Source: Thioalkalivibrio sp. AKL19
Lineage (GTDB): Bacteria; Pseudomonadota; Gammaproteobacteria; Ectothiorhodospirales; Ectothiorhodospiraceae
NCBI RefSeq assembly: GCF_000420165.1
Contig: NZ_ATUK01000018.1
Location: forward strand, 1 to 64,000
DNA length: 64,000 bases
Direction of reading: 5' to 3'
In this document: piece by piece, positions 26,219 through 35,047 of the stretch
Numbering within the stretch: the first letter of the stretch is position 1
Layout: each line of letters begins with the position of its first letter
Position numbers and translations under genes: made by a program
Notes under the pieces: model-generated
Databases searched by the model: none
Told to the model about the DNA's origin: nothing
Seen by the model: only the letters and a program-made list of their open reading frames with translations

Positions 26219-27310
26219 ATGGCCGAACTCTCGCGCGAGCAGATCGAAAACGCCCTGAAGACCGTTCAGGACAAGTACCTGGAGCAGGACTTGGTGGCCG
26301 CCGGCGCGGTCAAGAACATCCAGGTGGAAGGCGCCCGCGCCTCCATCGCGATCGAGATGGGGTATTCCGCGAACGGCTATCACGATGAACTGCGCGCCGC
26401 GATCCAGGGTGCGCTGGCCGCGGTGCCCGGGCTCGAATCCTCCGAAGTCACGATCGGCACCAAGGTCACCACCCATGCGGTGCAGAAAAGCCTGAAGCCG
26501 ATGGCCGGGATCAAGAACATCATTGCCGTCGCCTCCGGCAAGGGCGGGGTGGGCAAGTCCACCACCGCAGTCAACCTGGCGCTGGGCCTGGCGGCCGAGG
26601 GCGCCCAGGTCGGTATCCTGGACGCGGATATCTACGGCCCCAGCCAGCCGCGCATGCTGGGCATCAAGGGCAATCCGGAGTCCAAGGATGGCAAGAGCAT
26701 GGAGCCGCTGGAACGTCACGGCGTGCAGGCCATGTCGATCGGCTTCCTGATCGAGGAGGACACGCCGATGATCTGGCGTGGCCCGATGGTCACCCAGGCG
26801 CTGGAGCAACTCCTGAACGAGACCAACTGGAAGGAGCTTGATTACCTGATCATCGACCTGCCGCCGGGGACCGGCGATATCCAGCTGACCCTGTCGCAGA
26901 AGATTCCCGTGTCCGGCGCGGTCATCGTGACCACGCCGCAGGACATCGCGCTGCTGGACGCGCGCAAGGGCCTGCGCATGTTCGAGAAGGTCGAGGTGCC
27001 GGTGCTCGGGATCATCGAGAACATGAGCATCCACATCTGCTCGAAGTGCGGGAACGAGGAATACATCTTTGGCCAGGGCGGTGCGGAGAACATGGCGGAA
27101 GAATACGGCGTGGACATGCTGGGTGCCCTGCCGCTGGATATCCGCATCCGCGAACAGGCCGACGGTGGCGAGCCGACCGTGATCGCCGATCCCGACGGCC
27201 GCATCACCGAGATCTACCGCGAGATTGCGCGGCGTACTGGGGCCAAGCTGGCGGAGCAGTCCAAGGACTACAGCAGCAAGTTCCCCAACATCGTGATCCA
27301 GGACAGCTGA
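26219..27310 (+). CDS. apbC: Iron-sulfur cluster carrier Mrp/ApbC (NBP35-type P-loop ATPase)
   Basis: 363 aa. N-terminal DUF59/MIP18-like domain (residues about 5-90), then a deviant Walker [18 protein letters not shown], Walker B region [11 protein letters not shown], and the CxxC cluster-binding motif in HICSKCG near residue 272. Binds and transfers [4Fe-4S] clusters to apoproteins in the cytoplasm. ATG 26219 is preferred; an in-frame methionine seven codons earlier exists. Genes metG and apbC are divergent here, a common neighbourhood. Confidence 0.92.
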   Translation: MAELSREQIENALKTVQDKYLEQDLVAAGAVKNIQVEGARASIAIEMGYSANGYHDELRAAIQGALAAVPGLESSEVTIGTKVTTHAVQKSLKPMAGIKNIIAVASGKGGVGKSTTAVNLALGLAAEGAQVGILDADIYGPSQPRMLGIKGNPESKDGKSMEPLERHGVQAMSIGFLIEEDTPMIWRGPMVTQALEQLLNETNWKELDYLIIDLPPGTGDIQLTLSQKIPVSGAVIVTTPQDIALLDARKGLRMFEKVEVPVLGIIENMSIHICSKCGNEEYIFGQGGAENMAEEYGVDMLGALPLDIRIREQADGGEPTVIADPDGRITEIYREIARRTGAKLAEQSKDYSSKFPNIVIQDS

Positions 27311-27336
27311 TCCATGGGGCACCAGGGACAGGGCCA

Positions 27337-27903
27337 ATGAGCATCAAGTCGGACCGCTGGATCCGGGAGATGGCCGAGACGAAGGGCATGATCGAGCCCT
27401 TCGAGCCTGGCCAGATCCGCTATCGCGACGACCAGCGCATCGTGTCCTATGGCACGTCCAGCTACGGCTACGACGTGCGCTGCTCGGATCACTTCAAGAT
27501 CTTCACCAACATCAATTCCAGCATCGTCGACCCCAAGGGGTTCGACGAGGGCAGCTTTGTGGATGTGCAGTCCGAAGTCTGCATCATCCCGCCGAACTCC
27601 TTTGCCCTGGCGCACACGGTGGAGTACTTCCGCATCCCGCGCGACGTGCTGACCATTTGCCTCGGCAAGTCCACCTACGCGCGCTGCGGCATCATCGTCA
27701 ACGTGACCCCGCTGGAGCCCGAGTGGGAGGGCCACGTGACCCTGGAGTTCTCCAACACCACGCCACTGCCGGCCAAGATCTACGCCAACGAGGGCGTCGC
27801 GCAGATGCTGTTCCTGCAGTCCGACGAGGTCTGCGAGACCTCCTACAAGGACCGTGGCGGCAAGTACCAGGGCCAGCGCGGCGTCACACTGCCCCGCACC
27901 TGA
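27337..27903 (+). CDS. dcd: dCTP deaminase
   Basis: 188 aa homotrimeric enzyme making dUTP from dCTP for thymidylate synthesis. Conserved stretches: [39 protein letters not shown] (substrate loop with catalytic Glu), [18 protein letters not shown] and the C-terminal [13 protein letters not shown] that closes over the nucleotide. Lies 26 bases after apbC, a frequent pairing in gammaproteobacteria. Confidence 0.95.
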   Translation: MSIKSDRWIREMAETKGMIEPFEPGQIRYRDDQRIVSYGTSSYGYDVRCSDHFKIFTNINSSIVDPKGFDEGSFVDVQSEVCIIPPNSFALAHTVEYFRIPRDVLTICLGKSTYARCGIIVNVTPLEPEWEGHVTLEFSNTTPLPAKIYANEGVAQMLFLQSDEVCETSYKDRGGKYQGQRGVTLPRT

Positions 27904-27928
27904 TCGTTCCCCGGGAGGAGGCCCCGCC

Positions 27929-28834
27929 ATGCGCATCGTGATCGCGCTGGGCGGAAACGCCCTGCTGCAACGCGGCGAGACCCTGTCGGCCGAGGTCCAG
28001 CAACGCAACGCACGACAGGCGGCCGCGGCCATCGCGGCCGTGGCCCGCGAGCACGAGGTGGTTGTCACCCACGGGAATGGCCCCCAGGTGGGTCTGCTCG
28101 CCAACCAGGCGGAATGCGATCGCATCGCCTGGCCGCTGGACGTGGTGGGCGCCGAGAGTCACGGCATGATCGGATATGTCCTCGCGCGCGAGCTGCACAA
28201 CGCGCTGGGGCACGACCGGGTGGCGAGCCTGCTGACCCAGACCGAGGTCGACCCGAACGATCCCGCCTTCGGCCATCCGGAGAAATTCATCGGCCCGACC
28301 TGGGACGAGGCCCGTGCCCGGGCGCTGGCCGACGAGCGCGGCTGGGAGGTCGCGCCGGATGGCGAGGGCTGGCGGCGCGTGGTCGCCTCGCCGGAGCCGC
28401 AGCGCCTGCTGGGCATGGACGCCGTGCGCAGTCTCGTGGATGGCGGAGCGGTCGCGATCTGCGCCGGGGGCGGGGGTGTGCCGGTCGCGCGCGACGCGGG
28501 CGGGCGCCTCCAGGGCATCGAGGCCGTGGTCGACAAGGACCTGACGGCCGCCCGCCTGGCCGCGCATGTGGAGGCCGACTGGCTGCTGATGCTGACCGAT
28601 GTCGACGGGGTCTACATGGACTGGGGCACGCCGGAGGCCCGGCGCCTCAAGGCGCTCCTGGTCACGGCGGTGGACCCGGCGGCATACCCGGCCGGCTCCA
28701 TGGGACCGAAGATGGAGGCCGCGCGCCGCGCGGCGGGCGAAGGGATCCGGGTCGGGATCGGTGCGCTGGGTGATGCCACCGCCATCCTCGGCGGGCAGGC
28801 CGGGACCCGGGTCCTGCCGGTGGGGGCGGCCTGA
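27929..28834 (+). CDS. arcC: Carbamate kinase
   Basis: 301 aa, amino acid kinase fold. RIVIALGGNALLQRGE at the N-terminus, VVVTHGNGPQVGLL, AVICAGGGGVPV-like loop (AICAGGGGVPVARD), LTDVDGVYMDWG and GSMGPKMEAA are family motifs. Interconverts carbamoyl phosphate + ADP and carbamate + ATP. GGGAGGAG lies eight bases before the ATG. It stands without arcA/arcB (arginine deiminase pathway), so its physiological source of carbamoyl phosphate here is open. Probably cotranscribed with apbC-dcd (25-base gap). Confidence 0.9.
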   Translation: MRIVIALGGNALLQRGETLSAEVQQRNARQAAAAIAAVAREHEVVVTHGNGPQVGLLANQAECDRIAWPLDVVGAESHGMIGYVLARELHNALGHDRVASLLTQTEVDPNDPAFGHPEKFIGPTWDEARARALADERGWEVAPDGEGWRRVVASPEPQRLLGMDAVRSLVDGGAVAICAGGGGVPVARDAGGRLQGIEAVVDKDLTAARLAAHVEADWLLMLTDVDGVYMDWGTPEARRLKALLVTAVDPAAYPAGSMGPKMEAARRAAGEGIRVGIGALGDATAILGGQAGTRVLPVGAA

Positions 28835-28844
28835 AGCCCGCCCC

Positions 28845-28873
28845 GCGCGCGCCGGCGCTTGCGCCGCCGGTGC
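28845..28873 (+). terminator. GC-rich hairpin after arcC
   Basis: GCGCGCCGGCG can pair with CGCCGGTGCGC (one G-U pair) across a short loop just after the carbamate kinase stop. No clear T-run follows, so it may act as a weak or Rho-assisted terminator. Confidence 0.4.
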
Positions 28874-28917
28874 GCAGGCTGCAGGCTTTCACTGTCTATG
28901 GACCAAGAGTGACGACG

Positions 28918-29139
28918 ATGCGAGAGATTCAGCGAGCCGCCCCCCTGGTGATCGGCCTGACGGCCGTCGGCCTGCTGGCGCTGGGCTGTGGCAACGGTGG
29001 CCCCGAGGAGCAGTCGACCGGGCCCGCCCAGGGCCTGGAACAGGGCGGCATCACACCGCAGGACATGTCCAGCGACGAGGCACGACGGCCGCAGCAAGGC
29101 GGCATGCCCGCCGCGGACGTGAAGCGCGCGACGGACTGA
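28918..29139 (+). CDS. Small lipoprotein, 73 aa
   Basis: Signal peptide with lipobox LALGC (Cys24 lipidated), then a 49-residue Gln/Gly/Pro-rich, probably disordered tail (EEQSTGPAQGLEQGGITPQD). Residue +2 is Gly, consistent with outer-membrane sorting. Clear start after a GACGACG context but no strong ribosome site. No family recognised. Convergent with the DUF2058 gene. Confidence 0.6.
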   Translation: MREIQRAAPLVIGLTAVGLLALGCGNGGPEEQSTGPAQGLEQGGITPQDMSSDEARRPQQGGMPAADVKRATD

Positions 29140-29175
29140 CAACCGCCGCGGTGTTCCGGTCCGCCGGGACCGACT

Positions 29176-29745
29176 TCACCACATGAGGTCGTCGGGTACC
29201 ACGTAGTCCTTGTACGGATCGTCCGGGTCGGGATCCGACGTGGCGTCGTCCTCGGCCGGGATCACCAGTGGCCACTCGGGATCGCGCTCGCGGATGCGGT
29301 CCGCGGTCTCCCGCGGGATGACCCGGAACCCCTTCTCCGGCCGGATATCCAGACCGGCAATCGCGGCGCGGCCATCGGCCAGGCGCTTTTGCAGGTCGGC
29401 CGTCACCGGGAGGTGGCGGATTTGCCCGCCCTGCTGGAAGTGATAATCCAGCGCGGCATCGCCGGTGGGAATCGGCGCCAGGTGAGTGCTGACCAGTTCG
29501 CGGATCTGGGCGTGGCGGGCCCGGCGCTCGGCCCGCTCCTGCTGCTCGCGGTTCTTCTGCCGCGAACGCTCGGCCTGCTCGGCTTTGCGCGCTTCGGCCA
29601 CGCCCGGCTCGGGACCGCTGCCGCGGTCCTTCTTCTTTTTCGCGTTGCCCTTCTGGGCCTTGTGCTTTTGCGACTTGGCCTTGCGAACCTGTTTTTCGTC
29701 CACCAGCCCCGTCTTCAGGAGCTGGCTGCGCAGATCATCCGACAT
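29176..29745 (-). CDS. DUF2058 (YaiL-like) family protein
   Basis: 189 aa. N-terminal SDDLRSQLLKTGLVDEKQ, then a very basic Lys/Arg/Gln coiled-coil stretch (residues about 20-80) and a conserved C-terminal domain (YHFQQGGQIRHLPVT, GFRVIPRETADRIRERDP). This is the DUF2058/YaiL architecture; a nucleic-acid-linked role is suspected for the basic part but unproven. The last 20 residues are Asp-rich. Confidence 0.85.
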   Translation of the reverse strand: MSDDLRSQLLKTGLVDEKQVRKAKSQKHKAQKGNAKKKKDRGSGPEPGVAEARKAEQAERSRQKNREQQERAERRARHAQIRELVSTHLAPIPTGDAALDYHFQQGGQIRHLPVTADLQKRLADGRAAIAGLDIRPEKGFRVIPRETADRIRERDPEWPLVIPAEDDATSDPDPDDPYKDYVVPDDLMW

Positions 29746-29816
29746 GAATCCTGCCGTGTTCGGTCAATGTGCGGGGAGGATATCCGGAATAAGGGCTCGC
29801 GTGTAGCAGGGCCCCC

Positions 29817-30299
29817 TCAGGCGGAGGTGAACTCGCGCAACCCGTCGCGGATCTCGGTGTCTGGAAGGTCGGGGAACAGGCTGCGTAGCCGGCGTTCGGG
29901 GTCGATCACGGCAGCCCCGTCCACCTGACCGTGCAGGTGGCTGGCGTGTGTGTGCAGTTGGAGCGCCGCCAGGCGCTCGCTTTGCAACTCCAGTCCCAGC
30001 ATCGCGCGGTAAAGCGGGTTTCGGTCGGGGGTGTAGAGGCGCCGGCGCAGCGCGCGGATGCGCGCGGTCCTGGATGTATTCCAGTGGTGGGCTGTCTGTC
30101 GCAGTGCGTGCCATTGCGACGCGCCCAGCGGGTGTGGATACCACAGGGCGAACGAAACCAGCATCACGTCCACGTCGAAGCCGTCCTGCCAGTGCATCAG
30201 GCGTTCGCGGGCGGCGGGATTGGCCCACAGCGCGCCGGCGAATGCCCAGAAGGCGTCGAAGTCCGTGGCCGGCTCCGGGGTGTCCCCGGCTTCAGGCAC
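29817..30299 (-). CDS. TIGR02444 family protein
   Basis: 160 aa soluble helical protein with DFDAFWAFAGALWANPAARERLM and the distinctive VDVMLVSFALWYP. This matches TIGR02444, a small gammaproteobacterial family without known function. Its first codons overlap the stop of the fnr gene by eight bases, so the two are translated together. Confidence 0.8.
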   Translation of the reverse strand: MPEAGDTPEPATDFDAFWAFAGALWANPAARERLMHWQDGFDVDVMLVSFALWYPHPLGASQWHALRQTAHHWNTSRTARIRALRRRLYTPDRNPLYRAMLGLELQSERLAALQLHTHASHLHGQVDGAAVIDPERRLRSLFPDLPDTEIRDGLREFTSA

Positions 30300-31023
30300 T
30301 GCTCGCGGCGGAGGTGAAACTGACCCCGGCGGTGTTGCGCAGGGTGTCGGGCTCGAGGATCTCGAGATCGCGGGTGTGGAGGCTGATCACGCCCTGATTG
30401 CGCAGCTGGGTGAACAGGCGACTGATGGTCTCCTGGGTCAGACCCAGGTGGTTGGCGATGTCGGCCCGTGACATCGGAAGGTAGAAGCGTTCGGGGGAGA
30501 GACCACGCGCGCGATGGCGTTCCGACAGTGTGATCAGGAAGGTCGCCAGGCGCTGTTCCGCCGTGCGCTGGGCGAGCAGGGCGTGCAGGCTGTCGTCCTG
30601 CGCCAGCTCCTGGCTCATCACGCTCATCATGTGCTGGCGGAACGTCGGCAGGCGGCCGGCGAGGTCATCCACATGCCCGTAGGGCACGGCACAAACGCTG
30701 GTGGATTCCAGGGCGATGGCGCTGACCGGGTGCTTGCCGGAGTGGATCGCGTCCAGCCCCAGGAGGTCGCCCGCCAAGGCAAAGCCCGTGATCTGTTCGG
30801 TGCCGTCGTCGGAGATCAGTACCGTCTTCAGCGCGCCGGTGCGGACTGCGTACAGGGCGAGGAACTGGCTCCCCATGGTGAACAGGGCCGCACCCTTGGC
30901 GATCGGCCGGCGCTGCTGGACGATCTCGTCGAGCTGCCAGAGTTCGTCCTGGGGCAGGCCCACGGGCAGACAGAGCTGGCGCAGGGTGCAGTGCTGGCAT
31001 GCTTGGGTGGGTCGTAGCGTCAT
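30292..31023 (-). CDS. fnr: FNR/ANR-type oxygen-sensing transcription regulator
   Basis: 243 aa. N-terminal cysteines Cys9, Cys12, Cys18 (ACQHCTLRQLC) plus Cys111 (TSVCAVP) match the four ligands of FNR's oxygen-labile [4Fe-4S] cluster. A cNMP-type beta-roll follows, then a dimer helix and winged helix whose recognition segment QETISRLF carries the Glu-Ser-Arg residues that read TTGAT half-sites. A perfect such box sits before the cytochrome c peroxidase gene at 45154. Start 31023 fits the family. Divergent from the CFA synthase gene. Confidence 0.92.
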   Translation of the reverse strand: MTLRPTQACQHCTLRQLCLPVGLPQDELWQLDEIVQQRRPIAKGAALFTMGSQFLALYAVRTGALKTVLISDDGTEQITGFALAGDLLGLDAIHSGKHPVSAIALESTSVCAVPYGHVDDLAGRLPTFRQHMMSVMSQELAQDDSLHALLAQRTAEQRLATFLITLSERHRARGLSPERFYLPMSRADIANHLGLTQETISRLFTQLRNQGVISLHTRDLEILEPDTLRNTAGVSFTSAASSA

Positions 31024-31187
31024 GGGTGCAGGGTAGCCGTTTTCTCGAGGTTGGGGAAAGGGATTTCGGGGGTCTGCCATCCGCGTCGGGAATACGGTAC
31101 TGTCCCTTTGGGTAGAAGGTTTTTCGTGGGTGCGCAATCGCCGCCGCCGGGGTGGTTGACCCGGGCAACGCCACATCCCTGGCCAAG

Positions 31188-31217
31188 TGGACAACCCCAA
31201 CACCCGCTTTTTAGACT
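31188..31217 (+). promoter_or_regulatory. Possible promoter of the CFA synthase gene
   Basis: TGGACA (31188-31193) and TAGACT (31212-31217) with an 18-base spacer lie in the fnr-cfa gap (31024-31305), about 90 bases before the start codon. Weak match; motif only. Confidence 0.3.
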
Positions 31218-31305
31218 AATTCTACATCGGGAAGAACGAATTTCAGGCCGGGATTGCATCAGAAAGCTGCGAGACCCGACCACCAGTACAGGGACAGGGG
31301 TAGAG

Positions 31306-32544
31306 ATGGTCGAGCGATTACTCGAGCAGTACATCCGGTATGGAACGTTCGTGCTGCGGCACCCGGATGGGCGAGAGCAGCGTTTTGGGCAGGGCGCGCC
31401 GGAGATCACGATGCAACTGCACGACTCCAGTGCCCTGCGCAAGATCGGACGCGACCCCGGATACCAGCTGGGCGAGACCTACATGGATGGCCTCTGGGCA
31501 CCTGGGCCGGAGGGCCTGCAGGTGTTCCTCGACGTGGCCATGCGCAATTTCGCGCCGATGTTCAAGCAGCGGGTCAACCCGGCCGTGCGGATGCTGCGTG
31601 CCCTGATCGAACAGGGCAACAAGGTCGCGCGCTCCTACCAGAACATCGCCCATCACTACGACGTCGACGAGTGGCTGTACCGCCAGTTCCTGGACGAGGG
31701 CATGTTCTACAGCTGTGCGTACTTCGAGCGCCCGGACATGACGCTGGAAGAAGCGCAGCAGGCCAAGTGCGCGATGCTGCGCAAGAAGCTCCTGCTGGAA
31801 CCCGGCATGCGCGTACTGGACATCGGCTGCGGCTGGGGCGGTCTGGCCTTTCATCTCGCGGAGCACGCCGGCGTGCAGGTGGACGGCGTGACGCTGTCGA
31901 AGGAGCAGCTGCGCGTGGCCCGGGACGAGGCCAGACGCCGGGGACTGGGGGACCGGGTGCGATTCCTCTACCAGGACTATCGCGAGCACGACGACCAGTA
32001 CGACCGGATCGTCAGCGTTGGCATGTTCGAGCATGTCGGTACGCCGAACTACGGCACGTTTTTCCAGCGGGTGCACGACCTGCTGAAGCCGGACGGTATC
32101 GCGGTGCTGCATACCATCGGCCGCCAGGAAGCGCCGGGCACATCCAACCCCTGGCTGAACAAGTACATCTTCCCGGGCGGTTACACGCCGGCCTTGTCCG
32201 AGGTGATGAGCGCGCTGGAGCCCACTCCTCTGTACACCACCGATATCGAGTTCTGGCGGCTGCACTATGCCGAGACCCTGGCCGAGTGGTATCGACGCTT
32301 CCAGAAGATTCGTTCCGAGGCGGTGGAACGCTTCGACGAGCGCTTCTGCCGCATGTGGGAGTTCTACCTGGCCAGTTGCGAGGGCACCTTCCGCTGGTGG
32401 GACCAGGTGGTCTTCCACGTGCAGATGGCCAAGCAGCAGGACGCGGTGCCGCTGACCCGCGACTACCTTTATCGTGACGATGCCCCCGAAGTGATCTCCA
32501 CCCCGCCCGGCGATGCCCGGGCAGAGCGCAGCGACGCCGCCTGA
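31306..32544 (+). CDS. cfa: Cyclopropane-fatty-acyl-phospholipid synthase family methyltransferase
   Basis: 412 aa. N-terminal lipid-binding domain (residues 1-120) and C-terminal SAM-dependent methyltransferase with VLDIGCGWGGLAFHLAEHAG as motif I, VGMFEHVGTPNYGTFF as the catalytic stretch and FPGGYTPALSEV. Transfers a methylene from SAM to unsaturated membrane acyl chains. AGGGG lies five bases before ATG 31306; upstream in-frame codons carry no conserved sequence. Position opposite fnr suggests oxygen-linked membrane adaptation, which is inference. Confidence 0.9.
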   Translation: MVERLLEQYIRYGTFVLRHPDGREQRFGQGAPEITMQLHDSSALRKIGRDPGYQLGETYMDGLWAPGPEGLQVFLDVAMRNFAPMFKQRVNPAVRMLRALIEQGNKVARSYQNIAHHYDVDEWLYRQFLDEGMFYSCAYFERPDMTLEEAQQAKCAMLRKKLLLEPGMRVLDIGCGWGGLAFHLAEHAGVQVDGVTLSKEQLRVARDEARRRGLGDRVRFLYQDYREHDDQYDRIVSVGMFEHVGTPNYGTFFQRVHDLLKPDGIAVLHTIGRQEAPGTSNPWLNKYIFPGGYTPALSEVMSALEPTPLYTTDIEFWRLHYAETLAEWYRRFQKIRSEAVERFDERFCRMWEFYLASCEGTFRWWDQVVFHVQMAKQQDAVPLTRDYLYRDDAPEVISTPPGDARAERSDAA

Positions 32545-32676
32545 GGGCGTACCAGGCGCGCGCGGACCGCTCGCGAAAATACCGCCCGCCGCGCGCGAAC
32601 CGAACACGGTTTCCCTACACTAATGGGCACGTTGCCGCCATGCCGGTGGTAACCATCCATTCCGGAGCAGGGGCGC

Positions 32677-34578
32677 GTGTTCGGTCGCTTTCGTAAACGC
32701 AGGGAGGCACAGGGCCAGGAAGGCCCGCAGGCCGTCGGTCCGTCGCAGGAAAACGTCCTGATCGAGGCGGCTGGCCGCAGCCGCATTACCGAGGTGGCGG
32801 CCACCGCGCGGCGGGTCCCCTGGTCGCTGAACTTCCTGCAGCTGCTGTGGGCGGCGGGGCCGGTCACGTTCCTGGCAATGCAGGGCGGGTACTTCCTCGG
32901 GTTTGGGCATGCCGCCCCGGCGCAGAACTTCATCTTCTTTGCCGTCTATACCCTGCTGTTCGGGGTGATCGGCCTGGTCGCGCGCTTCGTGGCGGATGCC
33001 ACGCGCGGCAAGCGCCAGGAACAGTCGCGTGACCAGCTGCGCAACACCATCGACCTGCTGCCGGACCTGCTGTTCGTGACCCGCGACCTGGCAATGGGCG
33101 AGCTGGCTCCGGACATGCGCCGGCGCAAAGCCGCCGAGGTGCTGTTGCACGAGGTGGATATCTCGCCCGAGGGCGTCGCCGTCGCGGTGCGCGAGATGAC
33201 CGGGGACACCAGCCTGGCGACCGCGGCGGAGCAAATCGAGATCTACCGCCGCCTGGGGCTGCGCTCGCGCGTGGGTGATCTGGTGGATGCGACCGAGGAC
33301 GCCCGGTTGGCCGCCCTGGAGAAGTTGCACCACGAGGCCCCGGAGGTCGCCGACCTGTTGCGGGATCGCCTGCGCGGCGTGGCGCCCACCCAGGAGGATG
33401 GCGTGCGGCGCGTGGACCAGTTCCTTGACCGGTTGTTCTCGGCCGCCGACGCCGACGATCTGGCACGCTGCACCCTCGACGACGTGCAGGCGATCTTCGT
33501 GCTCGCCTTCGAGCTGGTGAACGGGCGCCAGATCAAGCGCCTCAGCTTCGAGTGGTCTGGTGGCTGGCAACTCGGGGCCGCGCTCGACCGGCTGGAATCC
33601 CAGGGCAACCGCTTTCGTGTGGCCCAGGCGGGCGTGGTCAGCCGTCTGCGTTCGCTCGGCATTCTGCTTTCCCAGAGCGAGGCCTCGGGGCTAAACCCGC
33701 AGGCCCTGCGTGAGCCGGTCGCCAGCCTGGGCCGCCAGGTTCTGGACGCGCTGCGTGAACTGGAAGACCGGGAACCGCCGGAAAACTCCCCCGATGGACA
33801 GCTCCTGGGCCTTGCGCTGCGCCGGGTCGAGGATCTGCGGGAAGCCCGCGACCAGCTCATGCAGGCGCAGAGCCGTTACGCCAATGCGGTGGAACGCTGG
33901 GAGGCGCTGCGTCTGGCCCAGGTGGAGAAGCGGGGCGAGAAGCGCTGGTTCAAGCGGAGTGTGCGTGGCATCCGCGTCAGCGAAGAGCTGATCGAGCTGA
34001 CCGACGACCAGAAACTCAAGCTGGCCAATAATTTCTGCAACTTCCTCAAGGAACTGAAGATCCAGCGCGAGGGCGACCTGTTCTACTTTGGTGGTTCGGC
34101 ACTGGACGCCGAGACGGCGAAGCGCATCGGCATCCAGCTGGCCCTGATCATGGAGCCACTGGTGGACCTCACCAATCCGAGCATCCAGCGCGCGATCTAT
34201 GCCAACCCGGCCGCCTATCTGGGCGGGCTCTACGTGGGGATGAGCGCGGATGCGAAGGCGGGTCTGGGATCGGCGATGGTGCGCAAGGTGCGGCAGGACC
34301 TCGGGCGCATGGCCGAATGGCTAGCGCTGCGGCTCACGCGTATCTACCACCTGCCGCTGAGTGATTCGATGCGCGATTTCCTGGTCGATCACTACGGTGC
34401 CAACCGCGAGCGCCTGGAGATGCTGGCGACACATGCCGGAGACGAGTCGCACCCGGTGGCGTTGCGTGCCGAACGCTCCCCCGAGTTCGACGCCATGCTG
34501 CAGGACAAGACCTGGGGCCTGCTGCTCAAGCGTGGGGCTCGCTACCTGTACGCCGAAGAACGTCGCCGTCGCCGATAG
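32677..34578 (+). CDS. Unrecognised 633-aa membrane-anchored protein
   Basis: GTG start. N-terminus basic (FGRFRKRREAQG), two membrane segments at about residues 50-70 and 82-104, then a long soluble region of about 525 aa. It is helical and charged, with probable coiled coil near residues 385-430 and a second globular part including KLKLANNFCNFLKELKIQREGDLFYFGGSALDAE and LGGLYVGMSADAKAGLGSAM. No catalytic motif is evident to me. It stands alone between the CFA synthase and the cobalamin riboswitch. TACACT at 32616 may be a -10. Real by length, composition and start; function unknown. Confidence 0.7.
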   Translation: MFGRFRKRREAQGQEGPQAVGPSQENVLIEAAGRSRITEVAATARRVPWSLNFLQLLWAAGPVTFLAMQGGYFLGFGHAAPAQNFIFFAVYTLLFGVIGLVARFVADATRGKRQEQSRDQLRNTIDLLPDLLFVTRDLAMGELAPDMRRRKAAEVLLHEVDISPEGVAVAVREMTGDTSLATAAEQIEIYRRLGLRSRVGDLVDATEDARLAALEKLHHEAPEVADLLRDRLRGVAPTQEDGVRRVDQFLDRLFSAADADDLARCTLDDVQAIFVLAFELVNGRQIKRLSFEWSGGWQLGAALDRLESQGNRFRVAQAGVVSRLRSLGILLSQSEASGLNPQALREPVASLGRQVLDALRELEDREPPENSPDGQLLGLALRRVEDLREARDQLMQAQSRYANAVERWEALRLAQVEKRGEKRWFKRSVRGIRVSEELIELTDDQKLKLANNFCNFLKELKIQREGDLFYFGGSALDAETAKRIGIQLALIMEPLVDLTNPSIQRAIYANPAAYLGGLYVGMSADAKAGLGSAMVRKVRQDLGRMAEWLALRLTRIYHLPLSDSMRDFLVDHYGANRERLEMLATHAGDESHPVALRAERSPEFDAMLQDKTWGLLLKRGARYLYAEERRRRR

Positions 34579-34678
34579 GGGCGCGTAGGCGGGCATAACG
34601 GCGGCGGCAGGATCGCCCGCGCATGGCGGGCCCGGCTGGTAATTTTGCGCCCAATTGTGTAGGGTTCGCTGCGTTCCT

Positions 34679-34889
34679 CGGTGCCCGGCCAGGCCTGGCT
34701 TGGCGGGTTAAACGGGAAGATCGGTGAGCCTCCAGCGGCTGCAAGGCCCGGAGACGAATCCGACGCTGCCCCCGCAACGGTGATCGAGCGAGAGACCGTC
34801 CGTCGGTTTCTGATGGTCGCGGCCAGTGCCACTGAACATGATGTTCGGGAAGGCGCCGCACCGGACGCTCGTCAGCCCGGAGACCGGCC
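34679..34889 (+). ncRNA. Cobalamin riboswitch
   Basis: Conserved blocks in order: GGTGCC start, GGGAA followed by GGTG, AATCC then CGCTGCCCCCGCAACGGTGA, GCCAGTGCCACTGAA, GGGAAGGCG, and the terminal B12 box CAGCCCGGAGACCGGCC at 34873-34889. The 3' leader to the btuB start (34890-35047) includes a GGCG-GCT-CGCC mini-hairpin next to the GGGAG ribosome site, suggesting translational control. It should repress btuB and the corrinoid genes behind it when adenosyl- or other cobalamins are plentiful. Confidence 0.95.
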
Positions 34890-35047
34890 AGGGAATGATC
34901 GCGCGGCATGCGGCGGGCATGCGAGGCGGATGATCGTGCCGGGCCGTTCGCCGGTCCTGGCCGATCCCCCTCGTGTCTGTCTCCCCCTGTCTGCGCGATC
35001 CCGACGAATCAACGGCGTGCGGGCGGCTCGCCGGGAGACTCTACACA

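Noticed and set aside
31156-31168. TTGACCCGGGCAA as an FNR box before the CFA synthase gene
   Set aside because: It is 13 rather than 14 bases long and the right half is not ATCAA; too far from consensus.
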